The position numbers and the translations under genes were made by a program. The notes beneath the pieces are model-generated. The model did not search any database, had not been told where the DNA came from, and worked only from the letters and a program-made list of their open reading frames with translations. 36,123 bases of DNA from Gammaproteobacteria bacterium (lineage in GTDB: Bacteria; Pseudomonadota; Gammaproteobacteria; Chromatiales; Chromatiaceae), in NCBI GenBank assembly GCA_020445255.1, contig JAGRGY010000018.1:27509-63631 (forward strand), given 5' to 3'. The stretch's first letter is position 1, and the number at the start of each line of letters is the position of its first letter. Positions 17,750 to 29,014 of this stretch are shown here, one piece after another.

Positions 17750-18499
17750 ATGTTTGAAAAAGCGGGTAAAAACAAGATTGCAATGATGCTGGCGCCGGTC
17801 GGCCTGGCTTTCGGGCTGTCCGCAGGGTCGGTATCTGCAGATAACCACGGCCCGTTCGCCACCAGCGGTTCCGGCGAGGGTGTCAAAACCGGGTATGGCG
17901 AGTGCTGGAATGCCGTGGGAGGCACCGCGGGTGTGGCTCCCTGCGCCGCTGAGAAGATGATGATGGACGGCGATGCCGACGGTGACGGCGTGCCCGACAG
18001 CAAGGACCGTTGCCCGAATACGCCGAAAGGGGCTGCCGTGGACGCCGATGGCTGCCCGTTGGACGGCGATGGTGACGGCGTGCCCGATTTCAAAGACAAC
18101 TGCCCGGGTACGCCCAAGGGTGCGAAGGTCGATCCAAAGGGCTGTCAGATCGCGGGCAACGTCACGATCAACACCACTACCGATCATTTCGACTTCGACA
18201 GTGCAATGCTGAAGCCGGCGATGAAATCGGAACTCGACAACGTCGCGGCCTCGGTCAATGCGTCGCGTGGCGATGAGATGCTCGAGATCGTCGGCCACAC
18301 CGACAGCACCGGTCCCGAAGCGTACAACCAGGGCCTGTCGGAGCGCCGTGCACAGTCGGCCGCCGACTACCTGGCCGGTAAGGGCATCAACGCCTCCAAC
18401 ATTACCGTCAAAGGGATGGGCGAGAGCGCACCGGTTGCCGACAACGCGACTGCTGCAGGACGCGCGATGAACCGTCGCGTCGAGATCATCACGAAGTAA
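17750..18499 (+). CDS. OmpA-family protein with thrombospondin type 3-like repeats
   Basis: The 249-residue exported protein anchors to peptidoglycan through a C-terminal OmpA domain: FDFDSAMLKP, IVGHTDSTGPEAYNQGLSER, then the tail MNRRVEI. The N-terminus has a signal peptide ending near VSADN. Between them are two calcium-binding-type repeats (DGDADGDGVPDSKDRCPNTP and DGDGDGVPDFKDNCPGTP) with paired cysteines. There is no eight-strand beta-barrel, so it is a short periplasmic or outer-membrane-linked OmpA relative with a Ca-dependent stalk. GYGECWN near residue 46 is a segment I associate with OmpA-like proteins of sulfur bacteria; this is recall only. GGGGAGGAA precedes the ATG, and a strong terminator follows, so it is a single-gene transcript. 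Confidence 0.93.
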   Translation: MFEKAGKNKIAMMLAPVGLAFGLSAGSVSADNHGPFATSGSGEGVKTGYGECWNAVGGTAGVAPCAAEKMMMDGDADGDGVPDSKDRCPNTPKGAAVDADGCPLDGDGDGVPDFKDNCPGTPKGAKVDPKGCQIAGNVTINTTTDHFDFDSAMLKPAMKSELDNVAASVNASRGDEMLEIVGHTDSTGPEAYNQGLSERRAQSAADYLAGKGINASNITVKGMGESAPVADNATAAGRAMNRRVEIITK

Positions 18500-18524
18500 T
18501 CACAGGCACTTCCTGATCGATCCG

Positions 18525-18555
18525 GAAACCGCGCCTTCGGGCGCGGTTTCTTTTT
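18525..18555 (+). terminator. Rho-independent terminator after the OmpA-like gene
   Basis: A perfect 11-bp stem, GAAACCGCGCC with GGCGCGGTTTC, with a TTCG tetraloop and then TTTTT. Confidence 0.96.
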
Positions 18556-18640
18556 GTGGGGTGCTGCGGCGGCAACATCGCCGCATGCAGCGCGCCAGCG
18601 CGCATGCGGGAGGTTTGTCGGGACTTGGGAGAGTGTTGCG

Positions 18641-20702
<2,062 letters not shown>

Positions 20703-20773
20703 GGGCTTGCTCTCCGGCACTGGGGTACGTCCGGCCGGAAGTCAATCACCACTACGCGCAACATGCAAGCGCG

Positions 20774-21403
20774 TCACGACGTCAATCTGTCGACCAGTTC
20801 ACGGCAGGAGGCTGCGATTGCGCGACGACGCAACAGGAGTTGCCATTTCTTTCCGCCTGCCTGGCGCCACAGGACGGCCGCGCGGACACCGGACAGCAAC
20901 GCCACGCGTATACGTGCGGCGTTGTCGGCATTCTGCAGATGCAATGGTTCGCCACGTACCATGATGCGTGGCCCAAGCGTGCTGATTCGCTCCTGGTAGA
21001 TGACCGCCAGCTGTTCATTGAGTGTCGGCTCGCCCAGGTCGAAGTGCTGAATCCGACGCTGCAGCGCGACGAGGTCATCGTGCAGGGCCTGTGGCGCGGC
21101 CTGGTTGGCCAGCAGGCGATCGGCGAGGTGGAGCAGGGCGACCACGTAACGGGAGATCTCCATCTCCCGCCCCGTCGAGCGTTCCAACTGCTGGCCCAGC
21201 GTGCGCAGGCCAACCTCCACCCCGGCCAGGCCGCCAAAGATGGAGGCGACAGTTTCCGGTTCGAATTCGAACAGCGTGTTGCGACTGACGCGGAATGTCA
21301 GCGCGTTGCACGCACCGGTGCGGGCGAGATCTCGCGCGAGGCTGGCTGCCTGGAATATGCCGCCGAGTGCAACGACGCGATCGGATTCACGAAATGCGCT
21401 CAT
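20774..21403 (-). CDS. hflD: HflD homologue
   Basis: HflD is a peripheral membrane protein known in E. coli as a modulator of phage lambda CII stability; its native role is unclear. The 209-residue product has the family N-terminus (DRVVALGGIFQAASLARDLA) and helical features such as LHLADRLLANQ and QERISTLGPRIMV. The ATG at 21403 gives normal length; the frame is open much further upstream (to 21595) in an Arg/His-rich, non-homologous run. E. coli order is mnmA-hflD-purB. Here mnmA lies 273 bp upstream and purB is displaced by one gene. Confidence 0.93.
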   Translation of the reverse strand: MSAFRESDRVVALGGIFQAASLARDLARTGACNALTFRVSRNTLFEFEPETVASIFGGLAGVEVGLRTLGQQLERSTGREMEISRYVVALLHLADRLLANQAAPQALHDDLVALQRRIQHFDLGEPTLNEQLAVIYQERISTLGPRIMVRGEPLHLQNADNAARIRVALLSGVRAAVLWRQAGGKKWQLLLRRRAIAASCRELVDRLTS

Positions 21404-21612
21404 GAGCCCAGTGGGTTGCCGCCGGTGGTTCGCACGCTGCTGAGACGCGGCGTGCGCCGGGAACGCTTGCGCGCCTGCCCGAAACCTTCGACGTGACGGG
21501 CAGGGATGGACGGTCTGCCGCCACGCGCGGTCGTCGCGTGCGTGCTTCCGTGCGGTCGGGTGGTCATGTCTTGTGCGTGGTTCATCCTGGTCCACTCAGC
21601 GGCGCGTCGCAT
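21400..21612 (-). CDS. Possible small basic ORF overlapping hflD start
   Basis: A 70-codon frame ends in TGA overlapping the hflD ATG (ATGA), the usual layout of coupled genes. It fills the 273-bp space between mnmA and hflD, which are normally closer. The product is rich in Arg, Thr, Gly and His, with no recognisable motif and no good ribosome-binding site. GC-rich DNA often gives such frames by chance. Confidence 0.22.
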   Translation of the reverse strand: MRRAAEWTRMNHAQDMTTRPHGSTHATTARGGRPSIPARHVEGFGQARKRSRRTPRLSSVRTTGGNPLGS

Positions 21613-21676
21613 CGAAGCGCAACCGCCGTCACCTGTTGCATCAGAGGGCCCGCCACAGGCGTGATGACGGTCTGCA

Positions 21677-22753
21677 TCAGTCGATGATCCCGCCGCCTAG
21701 GCAGTCCCTTCCATCGTACAGGACCACGGACTGCCCCGGCGTGATGGCACGCTGCTGCTGGTCGAATACGACGTCGAGCACGTCGCCAGCGATATCGACT
21801 GTGCAGGCCTGGAGCGGCTGGCGATGGCGGCAACGCGCGGACAATCGGGAACCCGGCAGCGGCGGCTCTCCACTTACCCAGTGCAGCTGACGTGCCTTCA
21901 GTCGATCGCGGTAAAGGCGCGGGTGGTCGTGACCCTGTGCGACGATCAGCCGATTGTCCCGCAGGTCCTTGTGGACCACGTACCAGGGTTCATCCGGCAC
22001 GTCCGCAACGCCTCCGATGCCGAGGCCGTGGCGCTGCCCGATGGTGTAGTACATGAGTCCCTGGTGACGCCCGAGTCTACGGCCTTCGAGGTTGACCGTA
22101 TCGCCCGGATTGGCCGGCAGGTAGCGCGACAGGAAGTCGCGAAAACGGCGCTCGCCGATGAAACAGATGCCCGTACTGTCCTTCTTCTTATGGTTGGGAA
22201 AGCCGGCCTCCCGAGCCAAGCGGCGGACCTCCGTCTTGTCGAGGCCGCTCAACGGAAACAGTGTGTGTCGAAGGGCCCGCTGTCCAAGCATGTACAGAAA
22301 ATATGTCTGGTCCTTGTTGTCGTCATGCGCACGCAGCAGACGGCAGGCTGCGTCAGCATCGCAGATGACACCGGCATAATGTCCCGTCGCAATCTTGGAT
22401 GCGCCGAGATCGAGCGCGTGATCGAGAAACGCCCTGAACTTGATCTCGCGATTGCACAGCACGTCGGGATTCGGCGTGCGTCCGGCCCGGTATTCGTCGA
22501 GAAAATAGGCGAACACCCGGTCCCAGTACTCGGTGGCGAAGTTGACGGTATGCAGGCGGATCCCAAGCCGCTCGGCGACCGCGCGTGCATCGGCCAGATC
22601 CTCGGCGGCGCTGCAATGGTCCGCATCGTCGTCTTCCTCCCAGTTCTTCATGAACAGCGCTTCGACGTCGTATCCCTGTTGCTGCAAGCTCAGTGCCGCA
22701 ACGGATGAGTCGACGCCGCCCGACAGGCCGACGATGACCTTAGTCGACGACAT
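21677..22753 (-). CDS. mnmA: tRNA 2-thiouridine(34) synthase MnmA
   Basis: MnmA transfers sulfur to wobble uridine 34 of tRNA for Lys, Glu and Gln, using ATP and sulfur relayed from IscS and TusE. The 358-residue product has the PP-loop SGGVDSS at 11-17, MKNWEEDD, the catalytic Cys in [12 protein letters not shown], and a second Cys in [10 protein letters not shown] that takes the persulfide. [17 protein letters not shown] precedes the beta-barrel C-terminal domain. The start overlaps the end of nudJ by 14 nt, so the two are translationally linked. It belongs to the conserved rluE-nudJ-mnmA run. Confidence 0.97.
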   Translation of the reverse strand: MSSTKVIVGLSGGVDSSVAALSLQQQGYDVEALFMKNWEEDDDADHCSAAEDLADARAVAERLGIRLHTVNFATEYWDRVFAYFLDEYRAGRTPNPDVLCNREIKFRAFLDHALDLGASKIATGHYAGVICDADAACRLLRAHDDNKDQTYFLYMLGQRALRHTLFPLSGLDKTEVRRLAREAGFPNHKKKDSTGICFIGERRFRDFLSRYLPANPGDTVNLEGRRLGRHQGLMYYTIGQRHGLGIGGVADVPDEPWYVVHKDLRDNRLIVAQGHDHPRLYRDRLKARQLHWVSGEPPLPGSRLSARCRHRQPLQACTVDIAGDVLDVVFDQQQRAITPGQSVVLYDGRDCLGGGIID

Positions 22754-23189
22754 GTATCAGTCCGAGCGGTGCGCCATCCGCGTTCAGGGCGTCGTCGATG
22801 CAGCGCAGCACCAGCGGGCTTCTTGGTGGCAGGTTGCCGTGTTCGAGCTCGTCGCGTGTCAGCCAGTGGGTGTCGAGAATATCGGGATCCCGCACGCATC
22901 CGGTCAACGTGTCGCCGACGCTGCCGACGAAACACAGGCGCAGGTAGGTATGGCGCGAGCCTGGAATCGTCCACTGGTAGATGCCGAGCAATCCGGACGG
23001 GACGAATGCCCGGCACGTTTCTTCGAGGACCTCGCGGCGCACGGCATCGACGGGGCTCTCGCCAAACTCGACGTGGCCCGCTGGCTGGTTGACGACGGCC
23101 AGGTCGGCGGGACGCTCCTCGACGAGCAGGAAACGATTGCCGCGCCGGATGACGGCGGCAACGGTGACGGCGGGAGACCAGCGCATCAT
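22740..23189 (-). CDS. nudJ: Nudix phosphatase NudJ-like
   Basis: The 149-residue product carries a complete Nudix box, [20 protein letters not shown] from residue 39, after an opening [19 protein letters not shown]. In E. coli NudJ (YmfB) hydrolyses nucleoside tri- and diphosphates and thiamine pyrimidine pyrophosphate. The position between rluE and mnmA is the same as in E. coli, which strengthens the assignment. The start overlaps the rluE stop by 4 nt (ATGA), and the end overlaps mnmA by 14 nt. A second Met directly follows the first, so the start could be 3 nt later. Confidence 0.93.
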   Translation of the reverse strand: MMRWSPAVTVAAVIRRGNRFLLVEERPADLAVVNQPAGHVEFGESPVDAVRREVLEETCRAFVPSGLLGIYQWTIPGSRHTYLRLCFVGSVGDTLTGCVRDPDILDTHWLTRDELEHGNLPPRSPLVLRCIDDALNADGAPLGLIHVVD

Positions 23190-23824
23190 TTCAGCTTACC
23201 ACCGCGACGCCCGCCGCCCGCACCGGTCGGTCGGCGGGACGCCGTCGGACGCGGGCGGGATGCCGTTGCCGGTTGTGCGGTACGACCTGGATCGATGGAT
23301 CGCCACTGCCCGGGTGCCAGGCCGTCCAGCGACCATTCGCCGACCGCGTAGCGCACCAGGCGCAGCGTCGGGAAGCCGATTGACGCGGTCATCCGGCGCA
23401 CCTGGCGGTTACGCCCTTCGTGGACCTTGATCTCGAGCCACTGGGTCGGGATGCTGGCGCGATAACGCACCGGCGGATCGCGTGGCCACAGCGGCGGCGG
23501 GGCGATCGGACGGACGCGTGCCGACCGCGTTGGGCCGTCGTTGAGTGTCACGCCGCGGCGCAGCGCCGCCAGGTCCTCGTCGCGGGGGACATTTTCGACC
23601 TGTACCCAGTAGGTCTTCCACGTGCGTTTTCCCGGTGCGGTGAGTCGGTGGGCGAGTGCACCGTCATCGGTCAACAGCAACAGGCCTTCACTGTCGCGGT
23701 CGAGGCGACCCGCCGGGTAAACACCCGGCACGTCGACGAAATTTGCCAGCGTCGCACGCCCTTCCCGGTCCGTGAACTGCGACAGCACGCCGTAGGGTTT
23801 ATTGAACAGTATCAATTGAGACAT
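23186..23824 (-). CDS. rluE: 23S rRNA pseudouridine synthase RluE-like
   Basis: RluE makes pseudouridine 2457 in E. coli 23S rRNA. The 212-residue protein has the family start [16 protein letters not shown], the active-site motif [14 protein letters not shown] with catalytic Asp42, and [24 protein letters not shown]. The S4 RNA-binding domain is absent, as in other short RluE proteins. The last 30 residues are an Arg/Gly/Pro-rich tail ([12 protein letters not shown]) that may add RNA contact. It is the first gene of a minus-strand operon with nudJ and mnmA and is divergent from icd. The exact target base is inferred from E. coli. Confidence 0.94.
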   Translation of the reverse strand: MSQLILFNKPYGVLSQFTDREGRATLANFVDVPGVYPAGRLDRDSEGLLLLTDDGALAHRLTAPGKRTWKTYWVQVENVPRDEDLAALRRGVTLNDGPTRSARVRPIAPPPLWPRDPPVRYRASIPTQWLEIKVHEGRNRQVRRMTASIGFPTLRLVRYAVGEWSLDGLAPGQWRSIDPGRTAQPATASRPRPTASRRPTGAGGGRRGGKLK

Positions 23825-23896
23825 GAAATGAAGCGGTCGTGTGTGCGGTGATAAGATTGCGGCTTCCCCACACCCGAAGCGAACGGCGGTAACTCC

Positions 23897-25153
23897 ATGG
23901 CATTCGACAAAATCCAGATCCCGGCACAGGGCGAGCAGATCACGGTCAACGCTGATTTCTCACTCGGCGTGCCCAACAACCCGATTATCCCCTTCATCGA
24001 GGGCGATGGCATCGGCGTGGATATCAGTCCGGTGATGATAAAAGTCGTCGATGCGGCTGTCGCGAAGGCCTACGGCGGCCAGCGCAAGATTGCGTGGATG
24101 GAGATCTATGCCGGTGAGAAATCAACGAGGATCTACGGCGAAGGTGTCTGGCTGCCCGACGAGACGCTGAGCGCGGTCAAGGACTATGTCATATCGATCA
24201 AGGGGCCGCTGACCACGCCGGTCGGTGGGGGCATCCGTTCGCTGAACGTCACGCTGCGCCAGGAGCTCGACCTGTACGTTTGCCTGCGCCCGGTGCGCTA
24301 CTTCGATGGCACGCCGAGCCCACTCAAGCATCCCGAGTACACCGACATGGTTATCTTCCGCGAGAACTCCGAGGACATCTATGCAGGGGTCGAATGGCAA
24401 AGCGGCAGTGGCGAGGCCAAGCGGGTGATCGACTTCCTGATTGGCGAGATGGGCGTCACGAAGATCCGCTTCCCGGAAACCTCGGGCATTGGTGTCAAAC
24501 CGGTGTCGAGCGAGGGCACGAAGCGCCTGGTGCGCAAGGCCCTGCAATATGCGATCGACAACGACCGTGCATCGGTTACGCTGGTGCACAAAGGCAATAT
24601 CATGAAGTTCACCGAAGGCGCCTTCAAAGAATGGGGCTATGAGTTGGCAAAGGAGGAATTCGGTGCGGTCGAACTCGACGGCGGCCCGTGGTGCACGTTC
24701 AGCAACCCGAGGACCGGCAAGAACATCGTCGTCAAAGATGTGATTGCCGATGCGTTTCTGCAGCAGATTCTGTTGCGTCCCAAGGAGTACGACGTCATTG
24801 CGACCCTGAACCTGAACGGCGACTATGTCTCCGATGCGCTGGCCGCACAGGTCGGCGGAATAGGCATAGCGCCGGGCGCGAACCTGTCGGACTCAGTGGC
24901 CATGTTCGAGGCGACGCATGGAACGGCGCCCAAGTATGCCGGGCAGGACAAGGTGAATCCGGGGTCGCTGATCCTGTCGGCGGAGATGATGCTTCGGCAC
25001 ATGGGCTGGACGGAGGCCGCGGATTCCATCATCTCCGCGATGGAAAAGACCATTCGCGCCAAAACGGTCACCTATGATTTCGAGCGCCTGATGGACGGCG
25101 CGACGCTGCTGAGCTGCTCGGAATTCGGCGACGCAATGATTGCGAACATGTGA
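23897..25153 (+). CDS. icd: NADP-dependent isocitrate dehydrogenase
   Basis: Icd oxidises isocitrate to 2-oxoglutarate and CO2 in the TCA cycle. The 418-residue protein matches the E. coli type in length and order. NADP preference is visible: Lys346-Tyr347 and Val353 in KYAGQDKV, and Tyr393 and Arg397 in TYDFERLM, the residues that bind the 2'-phosphate. Ser115 in [12 protein letters not shown] is the site that AceK phosphorylates in E. coli to close the enzyme. IEGDGIG near residue 34 is the start of the substrate site. The gene is divergent from rluE and ends in a terminator shared with cspD. Confidence 0.98.
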   Translation: MAFDKIQIPAQGEQITVNADFSLGVPNNPIIPFIEGDGIGVDISPVMIKVVDAAVAKAYGGQRKIAWMEIYAGEKSTRIYGEGVWLPDETLSAVKDYVISIKGPLTTPVGGGIRSLNVTLRQELDLYVCLRPVRYFDGTPSPLKHPEYTDMVIFRENSEDIYAGVEWQSGSGEAKRVIDFLIGEMGVTKIRFPETSGIGVKPVSSEGTKRLVRKALQYAIDNDRASVTLVHKGNIMKFTEGAFKEWGYELAKEEFGAVELDGGPWCTFSNPRTGKNIVVKDVIADAFLQQILLRPKEYDVIATLNLNGDYVSDALAAQVGGIGIAPGANLSDSVAMFEATHGTAPKYAGQDKVNPGSLILSAEMMLRHMGWTEAADSIISAMEKTIRAKTVTYDFERLMDGATLLSCSEFGDAMIANM

Positions 25154-25179
25154 CCCGGGGCGCAAAAGGCGGGAGCAAC

Positions 25180-25207
25180 AAAAAAGCCTGCCGACTGGCA
25201 GGCTTTT
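25180..25207. terminator. Bidirectional terminator between icd and cspD
   Basis: A perfect 8-bp stem, AGCCTGCC with GGCAGGCT around GACT, has an A run on the left and a T run on the right, so it works in both directions. It lies between two convergent genes. Confidence 0.93.
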
Positions 25208-25240
25208 CGCGTTCATGGCGAACGAGATGGCAGGCGGACG

Positions 25241-25456
25241 CTAACTCGCTGAAGCGGCTGCGTGCAGGTTTTGCGCGTGCAGGCCCTTCGGACCATGCTC
25301 GACCTCGAACTCGACCCTCTGGCCTTCTTTCAACGTCCGATATCCATCCATCTCGATTGCCGAGAAGTGAACGAACACGTCTTGCTCTCCGTCGTCAGGG
25401 GTCACGAAACCGTAGCCCTTGGCATTGTTGAACCACTTTACGATACCGGTGGCCAT
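25241..25456 (-). CDS. cspD: Cold-shock-domain protein (CspA/CspD family)
   Basis: The 71-residue product is a single cold-shock domain that binds single-stranded nucleic acid. It opens with [17 protein letters not shown] (RNP1) and continues with [13 protein letters not shown] (RNP2). The ATG at 25456 has GGAGG upstream. The open frame extends upstream to 25585, but that part is the untranslated leader. The position between icd and clpS equals cspD in E. coli and Pseudomonas, which is the basis for the symbol. Replication inhibition in stationary phase, known for E. coli CspD, is not proven here. Confidence 0.92.
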   Translation of the reverse strand: MATGIVKWFNNAKGYGFVTPDDGEQDVFVHFSAIEMDGYRTLKEGQRVEFEVEHGPKGLHAQNLHAAASAS

Positions 25457-25557
25457 AAGCACTCCTCCAAATATTTCTCTGCTTCTTTGGTGCCGTTGTA
25501 TCCGCGTCGCGACGTTTCGCAGGCCGCTGGGCTTTTGATTTACTCGCACCAATTTGG

Positions 25558-25585
25558 AGTATATCTGTCGCCAAAAAATGGTCAA
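25558..25585 (-). promoter_or_regulatory. Sigma70-type promoter of cspD
   Basis: On the minus strand TTGACC (one mismatch to TTGACA) and TATACT (one mismatch to TATAAT) stand 16 bp apart. Transcription would begin near 25551 and give a leader of about 95 nt before the ATG, as is usual for cold-shock genes. Confidence 0.65.
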
Positions 25586-25830
25586 ATCATCATAAACGCC
25601 TTTTTATTTGAAAGGTATTTAGCAAATACTAAATCTTAATTAAAACAGTGTAATAAGAGATTTAATTTATGTATCTTCGAACTATTATTGGGTGTCCGCG
25701 GTGCGCATTAATGGGGCTGATATTTTCGCCGACGCGTCAAACCGGTGCGACTCAGCCCGCCCGCTCACTGCTGCAATTCAGGTGCGGTGCGAACCCCCAT
25801 CCAAGCGCCCCGGCGACGCCGTCCGACGCG

Positions 25831-25859
25831 CTGGAGGTTGGAAAAGGCGCTGCTAGAAT
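25831..25859 (+). promoter_or_regulatory. Candidate promoter of clpS-clpA
   Basis: TAGAAT at 25854-25859 is a good -10 box; CTGGAG at 17-bp spacing is a weak -35. The predicted leader is about 40 nt. Confidence 0.4.
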
Positions 25860-25904
25860 GAAGCCGAATCGGTTCTTCGGCGCTGGACTAGAATTGACCG
25901 AAAG

Positions 25905-26228
25905 ATGAGTGACCAGAGAGAGACAAGGGACGGTGACGGCGATCTTGCAGTGGCGCGCGCGCGCCCCAAACTCAAACGTCCCCCACTGTACAAGGTGCTG
26001 CTGCTGAACGACGACTACACGCCGATGGAGTTTGTCGTACAGGTGCTCGAACATTTCTTCGGGATGAATCGTGAAAAGGCCACGCAGGTGATGCTTCACG
26101 TCCATACCCGGGGCATGGGAGTCTGCGGAGTGTTCGCCAAGGACGTGGCGGAAACCAAGGTCGCCCAGGTCAACGATTTTTCGCGCGCCAACCAGCATCC
26201 CTTGCTGTGCACGCTGGAGGAGGCGTAA
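25905..26228 (+). CDS. clpS: ClpS adaptor for N-degron substrates
   Basis: ClpS binds N-terminal Leu, Phe, Tyr or Trp of proteins and hands them to ClpA-ClpP. The 107-residue protein has a disordered N-terminus, needed for delivery, and the folded core with [20 protein letters not shown], then [13 protein letters not shown], which forms the hydrophobic residue pocket. Core length and residues are normal. clpA begins 73 bp downstream, and both are on the plus strand. Confidence 0.97.
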   Translation: MSDQRETRDGDGDLAVARARPKLKRPPLYKVLLLNDDYTPMEFVVQVLEHFFGMNREKATQVMLHVHTRGMGVCGVFAKDVAETKVAQVNDFSRANQHPLLCTLEEA

Positions 26229-26301
26229 AGAACCCGGAACCACCGGCCGAAATTGGAATCAGAGCAATGGGCACACCAGCCAGTGAGCGGAAGTACAAGA
26301 C

Positions 26302-28569
26302 ATGTTGAGCAAAGAGCTGGAATTTACCCTGAACCAGGCGTTTAAGAACGCCAGGGACAAGCAGCACGAGTTCATGACGATCGAGCATCTGCTGCTCGCG
26401 CTGCTGGACAATCCGACCGCGGCCCAGGTTTTGCGTGCGTGCGGCGCCGACATCGACAGTCTGCGCGCGGACATCGACAGCTTCCTCGAAGAGACCACTC
26501 CGCTGATCATCGATGACGACAGCCGCGAAACCCAACCGACGCTGGGCTTCCAGCGGGTGCTGCAGCGTGCCGTCTTCCACGTGCAGTCGTCGGAGAAACG
26601 GGAAGTCACGGGTGCCAACGTGCTGGTCGCGATCTTCAGCGAGCAGGAATCACAGGCCGTCTATTTTCTCGATCGGCAGAACATCACACGCCTGGATGTC
26701 GTGAATTACATATCGCACGGCATCTCGAAAGTCCCCAGCGACGACCCCAACGAGCACGGGGCAGCGCCTGATGCCGGCGAGGCCGAGGCGGGCGAAGCGC
26801 GCGAGGAAACCGCCCTCGAGACGTATGCGAGCAACCTCAACGAAGAGGCCAAGCGCGGCAAGATCGATCCGTTGATCGGTCGACAGGCGGAAGTGGACCG
26901 CACGATCCAGATATTGTGCCGGCGGCGCAAGAACAATCCCCTGTTCGTCGGCGAGGCCGGTGTCGGTAAGACCGCGATCGCCGAGGGTCTGGCGAAGAAG
27001 ATCGTCGACGGCGACGTGCCCGACGTGCTGGCCGACTGTTGTCTGTATGCACTCGACATGGGCGGGTTGGTGGCGGGTACCAAGTATCGCGGAGACTTCG
27101 AGAAGCGTCTCAAGGCGGTGCTGGCGGACCTCAAGCGCCGGCCGAACGCCATCCTGTTCATCGACGAAATACACACGGTGATCGGTGCCGGTGCCGCGTC
27201 GGGCGGCGTGATGGATGCGTCGAATCTGATCAAGCCGGTGCTGGCGTCGGGTGAGCTGCGTTGCATCGGCTCGACGACTTATCAGGAGTACCGCGGCATC
27301 TTCGAAAAAGATCGTGCCCTGGCTCGGCGATTCCAGAAGATCGACATCAACGAGCCGACCGTCGCCGAGACCGTCGAGATCCTCAAGGGTCTGAAAGCGA
27401 GGTTCGAGGAGCACCACCAGGTTCGGTACACGGTAAAGGCTTTGCAGGTTGCTGCGGAACTCGCCGACAAGTACATCACGGATCGCCACATGCCCGACAA
27501 GGCGATCGACGTGATTGATGAGGCCGGGGCCGCCAACCAGCTGCTGCCCGCATCCAAGCGGCGCAAGAGCGTCACGGTTGGTGATATAGAAGGCGTGGTG
27601 GCAAGGATCGCCCGTATCCCGCCGCGCAAGGTCTCGACCAGTGATACCGAGGCGCTGCGCAATCTCAAGCGCGATCTGGGCATGGTCGTTTTCGGGCAGG
27701 ACGAGGCCATTGACGCACTCGCGTCCGCCATCCGCATGAATCGCTCCGGACTCGGTACCGATCAGCGACCGGTCGGCAGTTTCCTGTTCGCCGGCCCTAC
27801 CGGTGTCGGCAAGACAGAGGTAACGCGACAGCTCGCCCGCGTGCTGGGCGTCGAGCTGATTCGCTTCGACATGTCGGAATACATGGAGCGCCACACCGTG
27901 TCGCGGCTGATCGGCGCGCCGCCCGGCTATGTCGGTTTCGACCAGGGCGGCCTGCTGACCGAAGAGATCAACAAGCACCCGCACTCTGTGCTGCTGCTCG
28001 ACGAAATCGAAAAGGCCCATCCGGACGTATTCAACCTGCTGCTGCAGGTCATGGACCACGGCACGCTGACCGACAACAACGGGCGCAAGGCGGATTTCCG
28101 CAACGTCATCATCGTGATGACCACCAATGCCGGTGCCGCGGAATCGGCCCGCTCCTCGATCGGCTTCACCACGCAGGACCACAGCAGCGATGCGATGGCC
28201 GTGATTAGCAAGATGTTCACGCCGGAGTTCCGCAACCGCCTGGACGCGATCATCCAGTTCAACAGCCTGGATCGCGAGACAATTCTGCACGTGGTGGACA
28301 AGTTCCTGTTCGAACTGGAGCACCAGCTCGAAGAGAAGCGCGTGCGGGTATCATTCGAACCCGAGGTTCGCGACTGGCTTTCGGTGCAGGGCTACGACAT
28401 GAAGATGGGCGCTCGGCCGATGGCGAGGGTGATCCAGGAAAAGATCAAGAAACCGCTCGCCGAGGAGTTGTTGTTCGGTCGTCTGAGCCAGGGCGGCAAG
28501 TTGACGATCCGGGTGTCGGAGGGCGAGCTGGCGTTCGATATCGTGGGAGAAGAGGTGGCGCTGCACTGA
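26302..28569 (+). CDS. clpA: ClpA, ATP-dependent unfoldase subunit of ClpAP
   Basis: This 755-residue double-AAA+ unfoldase feeds substrates to the ClpP protease. The N-domain opens with MLSKELEFTLNQAFKNARDK. Walker A of the first AAA module is GEAGVGKT at 217-224 and of the second is GPTGVGKT at 498-505. The Walker B motifs are AILFIDEIHTVIGAG and VLLLDEIEKAHPDVFN. The C-terminal module ends with GARPMARVIQEKIKKPLAEELLFG. The absence of a long middle coiled coil separates it from ClpB, and a ClpS neighbour supports ClpA. clpP is not in the window. Confidence 0.98.
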   Translation: MLSKELEFTLNQAFKNARDKQHEFMTIEHLLLALLDNPTAAQVLRACGADIDSLRADIDSFLEETTPLIIDDDSRETQPTLGFQRVLQRAVFHVQSSEKREVTGANVLVAIFSEQESQAVYFLDRQNITRLDVVNYISHGISKVPSDDPNEHGAAPDAGEAEAGEAREETALETYASNLNEEAKRGKIDPLIGRQAEVDRTIQILCRRRKNNPLFVGEAGVGKTAIAEGLAKKIVDGDVPDVLADCCLYALDMGGLVAGTKYRGDFEKRLKAVLADLKRRPNAILFIDEIHTVIGAGAASGGVMDASNLIKPVLASGELRCIGSTTYQEYRGIFEKDRALARRFQKIDINEPTVAETVEILKGLKARFEEHHQVRYTVKALQVAAELADKYITDRHMPDKAIDVIDEAGAANQLLPASKRRKSVTVGDIEGVVARIARIPPRKVSTSDTEALRNLKRDLGMVVFGQDEAIDALASAIRMNRSGLGTDQRPVGSFLFAGPTGVGKTEVTRQLARVLGVELIRFDMSEYMERHTVSRLIGAPPGYVGFDQGGLLTEEINKHPHSVLLLDEIEKAHPDVFNLLLQVMDHGTLTDNNGRKADFRNVIIVMTTNAGAAESARSSIGFTTQDHSSDAMAVISKMFTPEFRNRLDAIIQFNSLDRETILHVVDKFLFELEHQLEEKRVRVSFEPEVRDWLSVQGYDMKMGARPMARVIQEKIKKPLAEELLFGRLSQGGKLTIRVSEGELAFDIVGEEVALH

Positions 28570-28597
28570 TCGCAGCGTCCGTCGCCGGGGACCCGTT

Positions 28598-28816
28598 TCA
28601 GCGTTCGCGGTAGACGATGCGGCCCTTGCTCAGATCGTACGGCGTGAGTTCCACCTTCACCTTGTCGCCGGTGAGTATCCGGATGTAGTGCTTGCGCATC
28701 TTTCCGGAGATATGGGCCGTCACGACGTGGCCATTCTCGAGTTCCACGCGGAACATGGTGTTCGGCAGCGTGTCGACCACGGTGCCTTCCATTTCGATTA
28801 CGTCTTCTTTCGCCAT
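28598..28816 (-). CDS. infA: Translation initiation factor IF-1
   Basis: The 72-residue S1-fold protein sits in the A site of the 30S subunit during initiation. It reads [19 protein letters not shown] to GRIVYRER, the full canonical protein. It faces clpA (convergent) and lies downstream of aat-bpt on the same strand but has its own promoter. The clpA-infA-aat neighbourhood is conserved in E. coli. Confidence 0.98.
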   Translation of the reverse strand: MAKEDVIEMEGTVVDTLPNTMFRVELENGHVVTAHISGKMRKHYIRILTGDKVKVELTPYDLSKGRIVYRER

Positions 28817-28872
28817 CTATGCGGTTGTCCGATTCGATCGACGCAGCCGTCGCGCCGATTACAAGGCGGCGA

Positions 28873-28881
28873 AGTATAGCA
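28873..28881 (-). promoter_or_regulatory. Extended -10 promoter of infA
   Basis: On the minus strand TGC precedes TATACT, an extended -10 with a good hexamer. No strong -35 is seen. The leader would be about 50 nt. Confidence 0.5.
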
Positions 28882-29014
28882 AATCGATTTCACAACCGAA
28901 AACAATTGCTTAGTGTGGCGACGTACCTCGCGGCACGGCGCTGATCACGCGCCCGGCCGCAGTGCGCCTTGTTCGCGCCGGATCACCGTCGCGTCGATGG
29001 TGTCCGCGTGACCG

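Larger units (their letters stand above)
25457..25904. other. Divergent cspD-clpS intergenic region (448 bp)
   Basis: It holds the leader and promoter of cspD, a very AT-rich core at about 25560-25690, and the upstream region of clpS. The core includes a dyad, ATTTAG then CTAAAT (25616-25633), and several A/T runs. No open frame with protein features is present. The AT-rich core could host nucleoid proteins or a global regulator. Confidence 0.6.

Noticed and set aside
26650..28323. A 557-codon minus-strand frame over clpA
   Set aside because: Shadow of clpA; both AAA+ modules on the plus strand are intact and explain the open frame.
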